Below, in pieces: positions 36,132 through 44,728 of a stretch of DNA of 64,000 nucleotides. The position numbers and the translations under genes are program-made. This stretch comes from JBGPTF01 sp041490445 (lineage in GTDB: Bacteria; Acidobacteriota; Terriglobia; Acidiferrales; UBA7541), in contig JBGPTF010000001.1 in NCBI GenBank assembly GCA_041490445.1, positions 62,001-126,000 of the forward strand. The letters are read 5' to 3'. The notes beneath the pieces are model-generated. The model was not told where the DNA came from, ran no database searches, and was given only the letters and a program-made list of their open reading frames with translations. Each line of letters starts with the position of its first letter. Within the stretch, counting starts at the first letter, position 1.

Positions 36132-37495
36132 AGATCGGCGACTTGGCCGAACTTGCGGGACGGAACCTCCGTGAAGCCATCCTGCGGAATTCGCTGACGA
36201 CGCTGGGAATCGGGGTTGGTGTCGCTTCGCTCGTGGCAATGCTGTCGCTCGGCGTGGGCCTGCAACAGCTCGCCTCCAGGCGACTCACACGCTCGGGCTT
36301 GTTCGACGCTGTCTTTGTCGCCCCGAAAACGAACTTCCGCGGGTTCGGACGCGCGCCGCGTCCTGCCCCCTCGACGCCGGAGGAAACCCGCCCGCTCGAC
36401 GAAGCAGCCCGGCAGGAAATCGCGCGCCTCCCCAAAGTCCTCGAAGTTTATCCGCAGATTCGCTTTCTCACGGACGTGCACTACGCAGACAAGCCTTACG
36501 CGACGATCGTCGCGGGATTGCCTGACTCCGCGCGCAGCAATGGCTCGTTCGACGGGATGCAAGGCACGTTTTTTTCCGGCCCCAACGCCGACGAGGCCAT
36601 TCTTCAGATCGAGTTTGCGAAGGAGCTGTCGGATCAGCCATCTGCGCTGATCGGGAAAGAAATTGTCCTTCGTTACGCCGAACGGCAAGCACTGGAGGCA
36701 AGCACCGGCGCCGCCAGTTCCTCGAACGGAAAAAGCAAGGACAATTCTGCCAGCCCCGGCTTCTCGATCATCCCGCGAGAAAGAAAACTGAAGATCATCG
36801 GGATCGTCGAAACGGAGCCGGCGGCGGGCTTTGGCGGGTTCGGCGGCGGCCGCGTGTTCATCCCGCTCGCCGTGGCCGAGACGCTGCGTGTCGCCCAGGT
36901 GAACGATCTGCGCGATGCGTTGCGCGAGGCAAGCTCCAAGCCAAGTTATGGGAACCTGACCGTCCGCGTCGAGAAACCGGCTGACGTGGAGGCCGTCGAA
37001 GCCACGATCAAGAAAATGGGCTTCAGCGCTTTCTCGCTGCTCGACGCCACGCGTAATCTCCGGCTTGTCTTCATGGTCTTCGATCTACTGCTTGGGATTT
37101 TCGGCAGCCTGGCGCTGGCGGTGGCTTCTCTCGGCATCATCAATACACTTGTCATGGCCATCCTCGAGCGCCGCCGTGAAATTGGAATCCTCAAGGCCCT
37201 TGGCGCGACCGACGGGGCTGTCAAGCAACTTTTCTTTGCGGAAGCTGGCGTGATGGGCGTGGTAGGTGGGATGCTTGGCGTGGCCCTCGGGTGGCTGATC
37301 GGACGAGCGCTCACTTTCGGAACGAACTTCTACCTGCACCGCCAGAACCTGCCTTCGGTCGACATCTCTTCCGTGCCGTGGTGGCTCATGGTGGGAGCAA
37401 TCGCGTTCGCCATCGTCGTGAGTTTGGCCGCGGGACTTTATCCTGCTTCGAGGGCTGCCCGGCTCAATCCGGTGGAAGCACTACGGTATGAATAA
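36128..37495 (+). CDS. MacB/FtsX-family ABC transporter permease
   Basis: A 455-residue permease with one N-terminal helix (TTLGIGVGVASLVAMLSLGVGL), a large periplasmic MacB-core domain (about residues 50-300), then three helices in the C-terminal FtsX domain (LGIFGSLALAVASLGIINTL; GVMGVVGGMLGVALGWLIG; MVGAIAFAIVVSLAAGLYPA) ending in SRAARLNPVEALRYE, the family's usual tail. Such systems act as mechanotransmitters for peptides, lipoproteins or efflux. No membrane-fusion partner is adjacent. Confidence 0.92.
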   Translation: MKIGDLAELAGRNLREAILRNSLTTLGIGVGVASLVAMLSLGVGLQQLASRRLTRSGLFDAVFVAPKTNFRGFGRAPRPAPSTPEETRPLDEAARQEIARLPKVLEVYPQIRFLTDVHYADKPYATIVAGLPDSARSNGSFDGMQGTFFSGPNADEAILQIEFAKELSDQPSALIGKEIVLRYAERQALEASTGAASSSNGKSKDNSASPGFSIIPRERKLKIIGIVETEPAAGFGGFGGGRVFIPLAVAETLRVAQVNDLRDALREASSKPSYGNLTVRVEKPADVEAVEATIKKMGFSAFSLLDATRNLRLVFMVFDLLLGIFGSLALAVASLGIINTLVMAILERRREIGILKALGATDGAVKQLFFAEAGVMGVVGGMLGVALGWLIGRALTFGTNFYLHRQNLPSVDISSVPWWLMVGAIAFAIVVSLAAGLYPASRAARLNPVEALRYE

Positions 37496-38375
37496 GGTCC
37501 GCCGCTTCGCGTTCGCGGCGACTTTGGTTTTTCTCTGTCTCTCCTTCGCGCGACCCCTGTTCGCAGCGGGCCGCGCCGAATGCCTTTCGATGCGCAGCAG
37601 GATTCTGAGACGCGCGGTCGCGTTCTGCGTGCTGTTTCCCCCAAGCTACGATACGGAGAAGGCGCGCCGCTATCCGGTACTCTACTTTCTTCACGGCCTC
37701 GGGGATAACGAACAAATGCTCGTCCACCCGGGTGGATTCAGTCTGCTGGAAGACCAGGGTCACCTGGGCGAATTTCTTGTGGTCACGCCGAATGCCGGAA
37801 CAAGTTTCTACATCAACTCGCGTGACGGCCGCGTGCGTTATGAAGACTTTCTCATCCGGGAGTTCCTGCCCTTTATCGAACACCGGTATCGCACGCAGGC
37901 GGGCCGCAAGTATCGCGGCATCGCGGGAATCTCGATGGGTGGCTATGGCGCACTGCGCTTTGCGTTCCGTTACCCGGAATTGTTCGGGTCGGTGAGTGCC
38001 CACAGCGCTGCCCTGATCGAACACTTTCCCGCCATCACCATCACCCATCCCGAGCAGTCCCCGCTCTTGCGAATGCTTGGCACCGCCTTCGGTTCTCCGC
38101 CCGACCGCCGGTTCTGGGAACGCAACAGTCCGTTCGCGCTGGCAAGAACAGTTCGTCCAACGGGGCTCAAGATCTACTTCGATTGCGGTTCGGAAGATGA
38201 GTACGGCTTTAATGCAGGCGCTCGGGCATTTCACAACTTGCTGGTGTCGCGCGGCATTCCTCACGACTTTCACCTTTATCCTGGTGGCCATAACTGGCTC
38301 TATTTCGCAGAGCACTTGCCAGCCTCACTCCAATTTCATTCCCATTCGTTTGGCCTCTCCCCTTCCGGCAAATGA
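37488..38375 (+). CDS. Secreted alpha/beta-hydrolase esterase (esterase D-like)
   Basis: A 295-residue exported hydrolase. A signal peptide (RFAFAATLVFLCLSFARPLFA) precedes an esterase D/tributyrin-esterase fold: FLHGLGDNE oxyanion region, nucleophile Ser in GISMGGYGAL, an Asp in FDCGSEDEYG and the catalytic His in YPGGHNW. It probably cleaves short-chain or feruloyl-type esters outside the cytoplasm. Its ATG overlaps the permease gene by eight bases, so it is coupled to the ABC operon. Confidence 0.9.
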   Translation: MNKVRRFAFAATLVFLCLSFARPLFAAGRAECLSMRSRILRRAVAFCVLFPPSYDTEKARRYPVLYFLHGLGDNEQMLVHPGGFSLLEDQGHLGEFLVVTPNAGTSFYINSRDGRVRYEDFLIREFLPFIEHRYRTQAGRKYRGIAGISMGGYGALRFAFRYPELFGSVSAHSAALIEHFPAITITHPEQSPLLRMLGTAFGSPPDRRFWERNSPFALARTVRPTGLKIYFDCGSEDEYGFNAGARAFHNLLVSRGIPHDFHLYPGGHNWLYFAEHLPASLQFHSHSFGLSPSGK

Positions 38376-38451
38376 GTCTGCGCCTGGTCCAGACGGGCAT
38401 GCGCAAGGGTTCGCACCAGCCACTTTTCGAAAAATGAGAAGGAAAAACAGA

Positions 38452-38480
38452 TTGACCTGGCTTGCCGCGTGGGATTAGAT
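38452..38480 (+). promoter_or_regulatory. Sigma70-type promoter upstream of the porin-modABC genes
   Basis: TTGACC at 38452-38457 and TTAGAT at 38475-38480 with a 17-base spacer. The transcript would begin near 38487, 100 bases before the porin ATG, and cover the short HTH-like fragment at 38498. Confidence 0.45.
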
Positions 38481-38497
38481 GACAGGGATCGGTGCGC

Positions 38498-38563
38498 ATG
38501 AAAAGTGGCCGCGTGAAGCTTCTCAAACCCCGTGATGCTGCCCAAATCCTGGGCGAGAATTGA
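38498..38563 (+). pseudogene. 21-codon fragment resembling the start of a MerR/excisionase-type helix-turn-helix
   Basis: ATG at 38498 opens a 21-codon frame ending in TGA at 38561. It contains LLKPRDAAQILG, which resembles the first helix of the small winged-helix DNA-binding domains (PRDAAxxLGxS) found in regulators that sit beside molybdate transport genes. The fold is cut after that helix, so the fragment cannot bind DNA as it stands. It may be a decayed regulator, or a leader peptide between promoter and porin. The family resemblance is by eye only. Confidence 0.35.
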
Positions 38564-38586
38564 ATTCAAATGCTGTGGAGGATTGC

Positions 38587-40224
38587 ATGCAACGCCTTTG
38601 GGCAGGACTGATTATGCCAGCGCTTATGCTGGCGATTCCAACTGTGGCTGGCAATCGGCCATCGAAAGCCGACGAATCGGAAAAAGCGGCAAACGGCCCC
38701 GCTCGTCCAGCCACCGCCAGCTCCGCAATCGAAACGGAGCTCCGGCAATTGCGCGAAGAGATGGAAGCGCAGCGCTCGATGCTGGACAAACAGCAGGCGC
38801 GAATCGAGGCGCTCGAGGCTGAGCTTCGCCTCACGCGCCGCGGCGCAGACTCTCCGGCAGCCGGAGCCAAGGAGGGCTTGGGGACCGCGGCGCCGCAGGC
38901 AAGTCAGGATCAGATCGTCCAGCGAGTCGCCAATGTGGAGAAAGAAATCGAAGGAACAAAGAAATCATTCGAGGAGCGATTGAAGAAAATCGGGCCTTTC
39001 TCCTTCAGCGGGGAATTCAGGCTGCGCAACGAACCCTTTTTCGGCGGGCCGACCGACCAATCGCAGGCGCGCAATCGCTTCCGATTCAAGCTCCGGGTGG
39101 ATGGGGATGCAAGGCTGAACGATGAAATCAGCGGCGGATTTTCACTGACTACGGGAGATCTCAACAATCCAATCTCCACCAATCAAACGGCGAATCAGTT
39201 TTATACCCGCAAGCCGTTCGATTTGGATCGGGCGTTTATCAACTACACCCCGCATTTCCTTGAACCGCTGACTCTGACCGGCGGGAAATTCGCGTACCCC
39301 TGGTATCGCACTGAGTTGGCCTGGGACAACGACCTGAACCCGGAAGGGCTGGCGCAAACGCTTGCGTGGAATCGCGAATCCGCTCGCGGCCTGAAGCGCT
39401 TTGCCCTTGTCGGCTTTGAGTTGCCATTTGCCGAAGTCGCCGGCGTCGCACTCCAGAAAAAGAGCATCGTCCAGAGCGTCGTATACGGAGGCCAACTCCA
39501 AACGGAATGGCATTGGACTGACTGGCTGAAGTTCAGCGCGTATGCCGGCTTTTACAATTGGCACAATCCGGACCCTGTAGCCCTGGCCGTTGAGACGGCG
39601 AATGCCGCGAGCCCAGAACTTGGGCTGCTTAAGCTGAATAGCAACGGCACCGAGAACTCAACCATCACGACTACGGGCAGTTTTACAGCCACCGGCCAGA
39701 CCGTGATCACGGATGCCCAGTTCGCGTCGAAATTTGGGATCTTCGACACGATCGCGCGATTGGACATCAAGACCAGAGCCGAGCGATGGCCGCTCATGAT
39801 TCTCGGCAACTATGCGCAAAACACTCGCGCCTGTGCAAACGTGGGGAACATCCGCCCCGCTCCGGCGAACACGCCGACGGAGACATTCTCCCAGTCCACC
39901 AATGCGCCCTGCGATCCTCGCCAGCGCCGGGGATACTGGCTGGAAGCGCGCCTCGGACGCACGCAGGAAAAAGGAGATTGGGACTTCTCTTATACGCGCA
40001 TCTTCGTGGAGCGGGAGGCGGTGTTGGGCGTCTTCAACTATAGCGAAATGCGCCAGGGAACCAATGTGACGCAGCATCGCGTCGAGATGTTCTACCAGGC
40101 GTATCGGAACATCCAACTAGGTTTCACGGGCTTGTTCGGGCGCCCGCTCGTCACCGCGAGCAGCCCGGCACCGGCGGAAAACATTCTGAAGCGCCTGCAA
40201 TTCGATGTGACCTACAAATTCTAG
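38587..40224 (+). CDS. Outer-membrane porin with N-terminal coiled coil
   Basis: A 545-residue exported protein. After the signal peptide, residues about 45-85 form a coiled coil (ETELRQLREEMEAQRSMLDK and on), followed by a beta-barrel domain starting SGEFRLRNEPFF and ending FDVTYKF with a terminal Phe. This matches the putative porin family with N-terminal coiled coil. ATG at 38587 follows GGAGG. Placed directly before modA, it may admit molybdate or another anion through the outer membrane (inference from context). Confidence 0.82.
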   Translation: MQRLWAGLIMPALMLAIPTVAGNRPSKADESEKAANGPARPATASSAIETELRQLREEMEAQRSMLDKQQARIEALEAELRLTRRGADSPAAGAKEGLGTAAPQASQDQIVQRVANVEKEIEGTKKSFEERLKKIGPFSFSGEFRLRNEPFFGGPTDQSQARNRFRFKLRVDGDARLNDEISGGFSLTTGDLNNPISTNQTANQFYTRKPFDLDRAFINYTPHFLEPLTLTGGKFAYPWYRTELAWDNDLNPEGLAQTLAWNRESARGLKRFALVGFELPFAEVAGVALQKKSIVQSVVYGGQLQTEWHWTDWLKFSAYAGFYNWHNPDPVALAVETANAASPELGLLKLNSNGTENSTITTTGSFTATGQTVITDAQFASKFGIFDTIARLDIKTRAERWPLMILGNYAQNTRACANVGNIRPAPANTPTETFSQSTNAPCDPRQRRGYWLEARLGRTQEKGDWDFSYTRIFVEREAVLGVFNYSEMRQGTNVTQHRVEMFYQAYRNIQLGFTGLFGRPLVTASSPAPAENILKRLQFDVTYKF

Positions 40225-40300
40225 CGTAGGGGGAGGCTGCGAGTGGGTCGCGCGATTTTGGATTTGGCCAACGAGAACGGAAGCCCTTAGGGAGGTAGGC

Positions 40301-41068
40301 TTGGGATTCTTGCGCGCGCCGATTCTTCTGCTGCTCGCTTCCCTCTTGCCAGGCACCGCGGCTGCTCAGAGGATCACCATTGCTGCGGCATCGGACCTCC
40401 AATTTGCGCTTCCAGAGATCACGGCCCAGTTTCAAAAGGAGACGGGGTACACCGTGAGGCTTACGTTCGGATCTTCTGGCAATTTCTTCTCACAGATTCA
40501 GAACGGCGCTCCGTTTGATCTTTTTTTGTCGGCGGACCTTGCGTATCCGAAAAAGCTCGAAGCCGCTGGATTGGCCGAGCCGGGCACACTCTACCGATAC
40601 GCCGCCGGCAGGATCGTTCTCTGGGTGCCCAAGGAATCGCCAATTGATACCGACCGAGGATTGCTTGTCCTGACAGAGGCCGGAATTCACCGGATCGCCA
40701 TCGCGAACCCCCAACACGCTCCCTACGGGCGCGCCGCTGTCGCCGCCTTGCGACATGCGGGAATCTACGAATGCGTGCGTGGCAAGCTCGTGCTCGGCGA
40801 AAATATTTCGCAGGCAGCTCAGTTTGTTGAATCGGCCAACGCCGATATCGGGATCCTGGCCCTATCGCTCGCGCAGGCGCCTGCTTTGAAAACGAAAGGC
40901 CGGTATTTCGAAATTCCAGAGTCTTTCCATCCCCCGATCGAACAGGGCGTGATCCTTCTGAAATCGTCACACGAAAAGAAAGCTGCTCAGCAGTTCCTCG
41001 ATTTTCTGAGGAAGCCTGAAATTGTGAAACTCATGCGGAGCTACGGATTCTCTGTTGCGGACCGTTAG
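40301..41068 (+). CDS. modA: Molybdate ABC transporter substrate-binding protein
   Basis: A 255-residue periplasmic binding protein with a signal peptide ending at GTAAAQ. Oxyanion-binding features of ModA are present: AAASDLQFALPEI, TFGSSGNFFSQIQNGAPFDLFLSAD and NPQHAPYGRAA. It captures molybdate or tungstate for the ModBC transporter. The start is TTG at 40301 behind GGGAGG. modB starts directly after its stop codon. Confidence 0.93.
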   Translation: MGFLRAPILLLLASLLPGTAAAQRITIAAASDLQFALPEITAQFQKETGYTVRLTFGSSGNFFSQIQNGAPFDLFLSADLAYPKKLEAAGLAEPGTLYRYAAGRIVLWVPKESPIDTDRGLLVLTEAGIHRIAIANPQHAPYGRAAVAALRHAGIYECVRGKLVLGENISQAAQFVESANADIGILALSLAQAPALKTKGRYFEIPESFHPPIEQGVILLKSSHEKKAAQQFLDFLRKPEIVKLMRSYGFSVADR

Positions 41069-41746
41069 ATGAACTGGCCAGCCATTCTCCTCAGCCTGAA
41101 GCTCGCATCGCTGGTGTGCGCAATTCTTCTCACCCTTGGCATGCCAATCGCGTATTGGGTGGCGTTTTCCCGATGGCGCTGGAAATTCCTGATTGAGTCC
41201 ATCGTGGCCTTGCCGCTTGTGCTGCCGCCGACGGTTCTGGGGTTCTACATTCTCGTCGCCATCGGCACGCGCGGCCCCGTCGGAAGAATCTGGGAATTTC
41301 TGTTCGGCCACGGGCTGGCATTTACGTTTGGGGCGCTTGTTTTTGCCTCGGTGATTTACAGTCTGCCCTTTGCGGTACAGCCGATGGTGTCTGCCTTCTC
41401 CCTGGTGGATCGGCAATTGATCGAGGCTTCCTCAGTGTTGGGAGCGTTCCGGCTTCGGACATTCTTCAAGGTGATCCTCCCTCTGTCCATTACCGGTGTG
41501 ATCACCGGGGTGGTTCTCAGCTTCGCCCACACCCTTGGCGAATTCGGCGTTGTTCTGATGGTTGGCGGCAACATTCCCGGTGTGACGAGAACAGTTTCCA
41601 TCGCGATTTACGATGAGGTGCAGGCGTTTGACTACGCTGCGGCAAATCGAACTGCGTTGGCACTTCTTCTGTTTGCGTTTGTTGTGCTGACGATCGTGTA
41701 CGCGCTGAATCGGAGGATCTGGGCTGTATGGCCGGCAAAACGCTGA
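41069..41746 (+). CDS. modB: Molybdate ABC transporter permease
   Basis: A 225-residue inner-membrane permease with five helices and the EAA loop in the form EASSVLGAFRLRTFFKVILPLS. LPLVLPPTVLGFYIL and HTLGEFGVVLMVGGNIPG are typical of ModB. It forms the channel of the molybdate importer with ModC. It lies between modA and modC. Confidence 0.95.
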   Translation: MNWPAILLSLKLASLVCAILLTLGMPIAYWVAFSRWRWKFLIESIVALPLVLPPTVLGFYILVAIGTRGPVGRIWEFLFGHGLAFTFGALVFASVIYSLPFAVQPMVSAFSLVDRQLIEASSVLGAFRLRTFFKVILPLSITGVITGVVLSFAHTLGEFGVVLMVGGNIPGVTRTVSIAIYDEVQAFDYAAANRTALALLLFAFVVLTIVYALNRRIWAVWPAKR

Positions 41747-41810
41747 AGGCTCGGCGTCACCACCTGGTGGCGGCATACAGCAAATCCCTGATGACGACCG
41801 TCTCGACAAA

Positions 41811-42896
41811 ATGAATCTCACTGCTCGCATCCGCAAACGGCTCTCGGAAAGTTTCACGCTTGACGTGAACCTTTCCGTTCCTGTGGGAATTACCATTCTC
41901 TTTGGCGCGTCCGGTGCCGGAAAGACAACGCTGCTCCGATGTCTCGCCGGGCTTTTGCGTCCGGAGGCGGGCTCGGTCAGCATCGGCTCCCGAATGCTGT
42001 TCGATTCGGAGCAATCTCTCGACCTGCCCGTCCCCCGACGAAATGTTGGCTACGTATTCCAAAACCTTGCCCTTTTTCCGCACATGACGGTGGAAGAAAA
42101 CGTGCAGTTTGGACTTGGCAACATGGATCAAGCAGCTCGACACGAACACACTCAGAAGATTCTGGATTCGTTTCGGATATCGCACTTGGTGAAGCGGAAG
42201 CCCAGCGAGATTTCCGGCGGCGAGCGCCAACGCGTGGCTCTGGCGCGCTCGCTGGTCACCAATCCGTGCTTGTTACTGCTGGATGAGCCGCTTTCCGCGC
42301 TCGACTACGCAACACAGTCGCGCATCATCGAGGACCTGCGCGCATGGAACGCAGCGCGTAGCATCCCGATTCTCTATGTCACGCACACCCACCGCGAAGC
42401 CTTTGCTCTGGGTGAGCGCCTCATTGTCCTGGAGAAAGGGCAGATTCTGGCCGAGGGCACGCCACAAGAAGTGCTCACTTCGCCCGGCTACGAGCCTGTT
42501 GCCCAGCTTGCGGGATTCGAGAATTTCTTCGATGCGACCGTCACTTCGATTCGCGCCGACTCAGGAACCATGCAGTGCCGCATTCACAATACGGACATGG
42601 ACCTCGAAGTGCCCCTGGCCCGCGTCGCGCCCGGATCGAAGATCCGAATCGCTATTCGCGCCGGAGACATCATGGTCGCTACCGAGAAGCCCCGAGGGCT
42701 GAGCGCTAGAAACTTGATCCCCGGCAAGATCATTTCTCTCGTGCAGCAGGGAACATTAGTCATTGCGGAAGTCGATGCTGGTCAGAAATTCGAAGTCCAT
42801 GTAACACCACATGCCCGCGAAGCGCTCCAATTGCGCGCGGATTCGCAGATTTGGCTCGTCATTAAGACCTATTCCTGCCACATCGTGAATTCTTGA
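41811..42896 (+). CDS. modC: Molybdate ABC transporter ATP-binding protein
   Basis: A 361-residue ATPase: Walker A FGASGAGKTT, Q loop YVFQNLALFPHMT, signature ISGGERQRVALARSL, Walker B LLLLDEPLSALD and H loop YVTHTHREA. The C-terminal third (from about residue 290) is a TOBE/Mop-type domain (LSARNLIPGKIISLVQQGTLVIAEV begins it) that binds molybdate and feeds back on transport. It starts 64 bases after modB. Confidence 0.93.
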   Translation: MNLTARIRKRLSESFTLDVNLSVPVGITILFGASGAGKTTLLRCLAGLLRPEAGSVSIGSRMLFDSEQSLDLPVPRRNVGYVFQNLALFPHMTVEENVQFGLGNMDQAARHEHTQKILDSFRISHLVKRKPSEISGGERQRVALARSLVTNPCLLLLDEPLSALDYATQSRIIEDLRAWNAARSIPILYVTHTHREAFALGERLIVLEKGQILAEGTPQEVLTSPGYEPVAQLAGFENFFDATVTSIRADSGTMQCRIHNTDMDLEVPLARVAPGSKIRIAIRAGDIMVATEKPRGLSARNLIPGKIISLVQQGTLVIAEVDAGQKFEVHVTPHAREALQLRADSQIWLVIKTYSCHIVNS

Positions 42897-42989
42897 CTTT
42901 ATGCCAACCCCCAGATGCTCTTAGACACTGATATATTTTGTCCACATGCTCGCAATAACTCCGGAAAACAGCAACTCGGCTCTTCTGCG

Positions 42990-44051
42990 CTACGGCGCCT
43001 TCGCAGCGACGACGCCGATGAACGCGATCGTGTCTCCTTTCTTCATCGAAGGGACCGCGCAGATGTAAAGGACAACGCCGGCCGAAGGGGAATGGACTTC
43101 TTCGACTGTCGCACCAAAATAGTCGGTGACGTAGCCCACTTTCATCCCCGCCGCAACGTAAGTTCCCCGCCGCACCAGCGGATAGAAGATTCCCGCGTGA
43201 TCGCTCGAGATCGTGTCGATCTTTTCGATCCAGACGGGATGCTCAATGATCGTGGCAGCGCCCGGCAGCATTTGCAGATACCGCATCACATTGATGCAGC
43301 CGTCCACCAGCGCTGCGACGTCCTCCGGCTCGGTGGTGCCGGCATAGCCCGCCTCGGCGGCGATGGCCGGCTTGCCTCGCGTTGAAGCAGTGTTGTCCAG
43401 GTAACGCGACGTGTTCGCATCCTTCGGCCTGTCCTCGGTAATGATGATGGTGTCGAGGCCGAATGCCAGCACCATCTGGTGCGTGATGGCGTCCTGCTTC
43501 TCGTTACCGGTTTTGACCCAGTAGCTGTAAGGACGCAGGCTCTCATCCAGATCGCCGCCGTGGAGATCAATCAAGTAATCGCACTGATTGACGACTTGCT
43601 GGGTGATGAGGAACGATGCGCGTTCCGTCTGCGTTCCGTCCATCTTCCCGGGATAAAAGCGGTTCATGCTCTTCCCGTCCACGGGATTGACGTGTGGCAC
43701 CTTCTGTTCGAAGGATGCGAGGTTGACCAGCGGAACGATGATCACCGTGCCGGAAACCTCCGCGGGGTCGAGCCGCGCAATCACGCGCTCGAGCGCGATG
43801 ATCGAGGCATATTCTGTTCCGTGCGCACCCGAAACAAGCGCAAGGACAGGTCCGGGTTTGGCGCCACGGACGACCACGACGGGAATTCTTGTCGCAGAGT
43901 CCACCCCCGCGGGGACTTCGATAAATCCGGTCACCTTTTGCCCGGGCGCGGCCACTGCCATCCCCACGGTGAAACTCTTCTGCTGGGCGGCTGCTGGCAG
44001 CGCGAACAAGAACAGCGGAAACAGCAGAGCAATCTGAGATAGGCGGCGCAT
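42990..44051 (-). CDS. Secreted M14-type deacylase (succinylglutamate desuccinylase/aspartoacylase family)
   Basis: A 353-residue exported zinc enzyme. A signal peptide (LSQIALLFPLFLFALPAAA) is followed by the zinc ligands GAHGTEY (His, Glu) and LHGGD (His), then a catalytic Glu region in AIAAEAGYAG. The family cleaves N-acyl amino acids or small amides. A secreted member suggests scavenging. ATG at 44051 follows AGGAGG. It faces modC tail to tail and diverges from the molybdenum hydroxylase genes. Confidence 0.88.
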   Translation of the reverse strand: MRRLSQIALLFPLFLFALPAAAQQKSFTVGMAVAAPGQKVTGFIEVPAGVDSATRIPVVVVRGAKPGPVLALVSGAHGTEYASIIALERVIARLDPAEVSGTVIIVPLVNLASFEQKVPHVNPVDGKSMNRFYPGKMDGTQTERASFLITQQVVNQCDYLIDLHGGDLDESLRPYSYWVKTGNEKQDAITHQMVLAFGLDTIIITEDRPKDANTSRYLDNTASTRGKPAIAAEAGYAGTTEPEDVAALVDGCINVMRYLQMLPGAATIIEHPVWIEKIDTISSDHAGIFYPLVRRGTYVAAGMKVGYVTDYFGATVEEVHSPSAGVVLYICAVPSMKKGDTIAFIGVVAAKAP

Positions 44052-44248
44052 ACTTCCTCCTTGCATTCGACCAAGCGATAGCGACAGAGTATACCTCGTG
44101 CGAGCGCTTCCAATTGAAGGACAAAATGGGTAACGGCCCTGCTGCTGCCTTCGTCAAATGAATTAAAAGAGTGGTCGCTTGTTGGGGGTAGCGATGAATT
44201 TGCCGGTTATTTTCCTGTTTTGTAGTTTTGCAGTCGTGAGGGTATCCC

Positions 44249-44728
44249 ATGGTTAGGGTTACGAAACTGAATGTGAATGGAAGCGTCGTCTCGGTTGATG
44301 CGGACGCGGATGTCAACCTGCTCAGCGTCTTGCGCGAGCAACTCGATTTGACAGGCAGCAAGTATGGTTGCGGCGAAGGGCAATGCGGCGCCTGCACGGT
44401 CCTGATCAACGGGAATCCCCGCCGGTCCTGTATCACGCCGGTCGGCGCGGCGGCGGGAAAGCAAATCACGACCATCGAAGGCCTGGCCGCAAATGGACGG
44501 CTGCATCCGGTCCAGGAAGCGTTCCTCGAAGAGGGCGCGATGCAATGCGCCTTTTGCACGTCGGGAATGATCATGACCGCTTCCGCGCTTCTGCAAGTCA
44601 ATCCGAATCCCTCCGACAAGGACATTTCGCAATTCATGCAGGGCAATATCTGCCGCTGCGGAACCTATCCGCGCGTCTTGGTTGCCATACGGCGCGCCGC
44701 CAAGGCCCTGAAGGAGTCGGCCCGATGA
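44249..44728 (+). CDS. [2Fe-2S] small subunit of a molybdenum hydroxylase
   Basis: A 159-residue ferredoxin-type subunit of the xanthine dehydrogenase family. It has two clusters: plant-type CGEGQCGACTVLING with a fourth Cys in RRSC, and the family-specific helical cluster CAFCTSGMIM and CRCGTYPR. It transfers electrons from the molybdenum subunit encoded next (ATGA overlap). No FAD subunit gene is adjacent, which points to a cytochrome acceptor as in isoquinoline 1-oxidoreductase (IorA). Confidence 0.95.
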   Translation: MVRVTKLNVNGSVVSVDADADVNLLSVLREQLDLTGSKYGCGEGQCGACTVLINGNPRRSCITPVGAAAGKQITTIEGLAANGRLHPVQEAFLEEGAMQCAFCTSGMIMTASALLQVNPNPSDKDISQFMQGNICRCGTYPRVLVAIRRAAKALKESAR

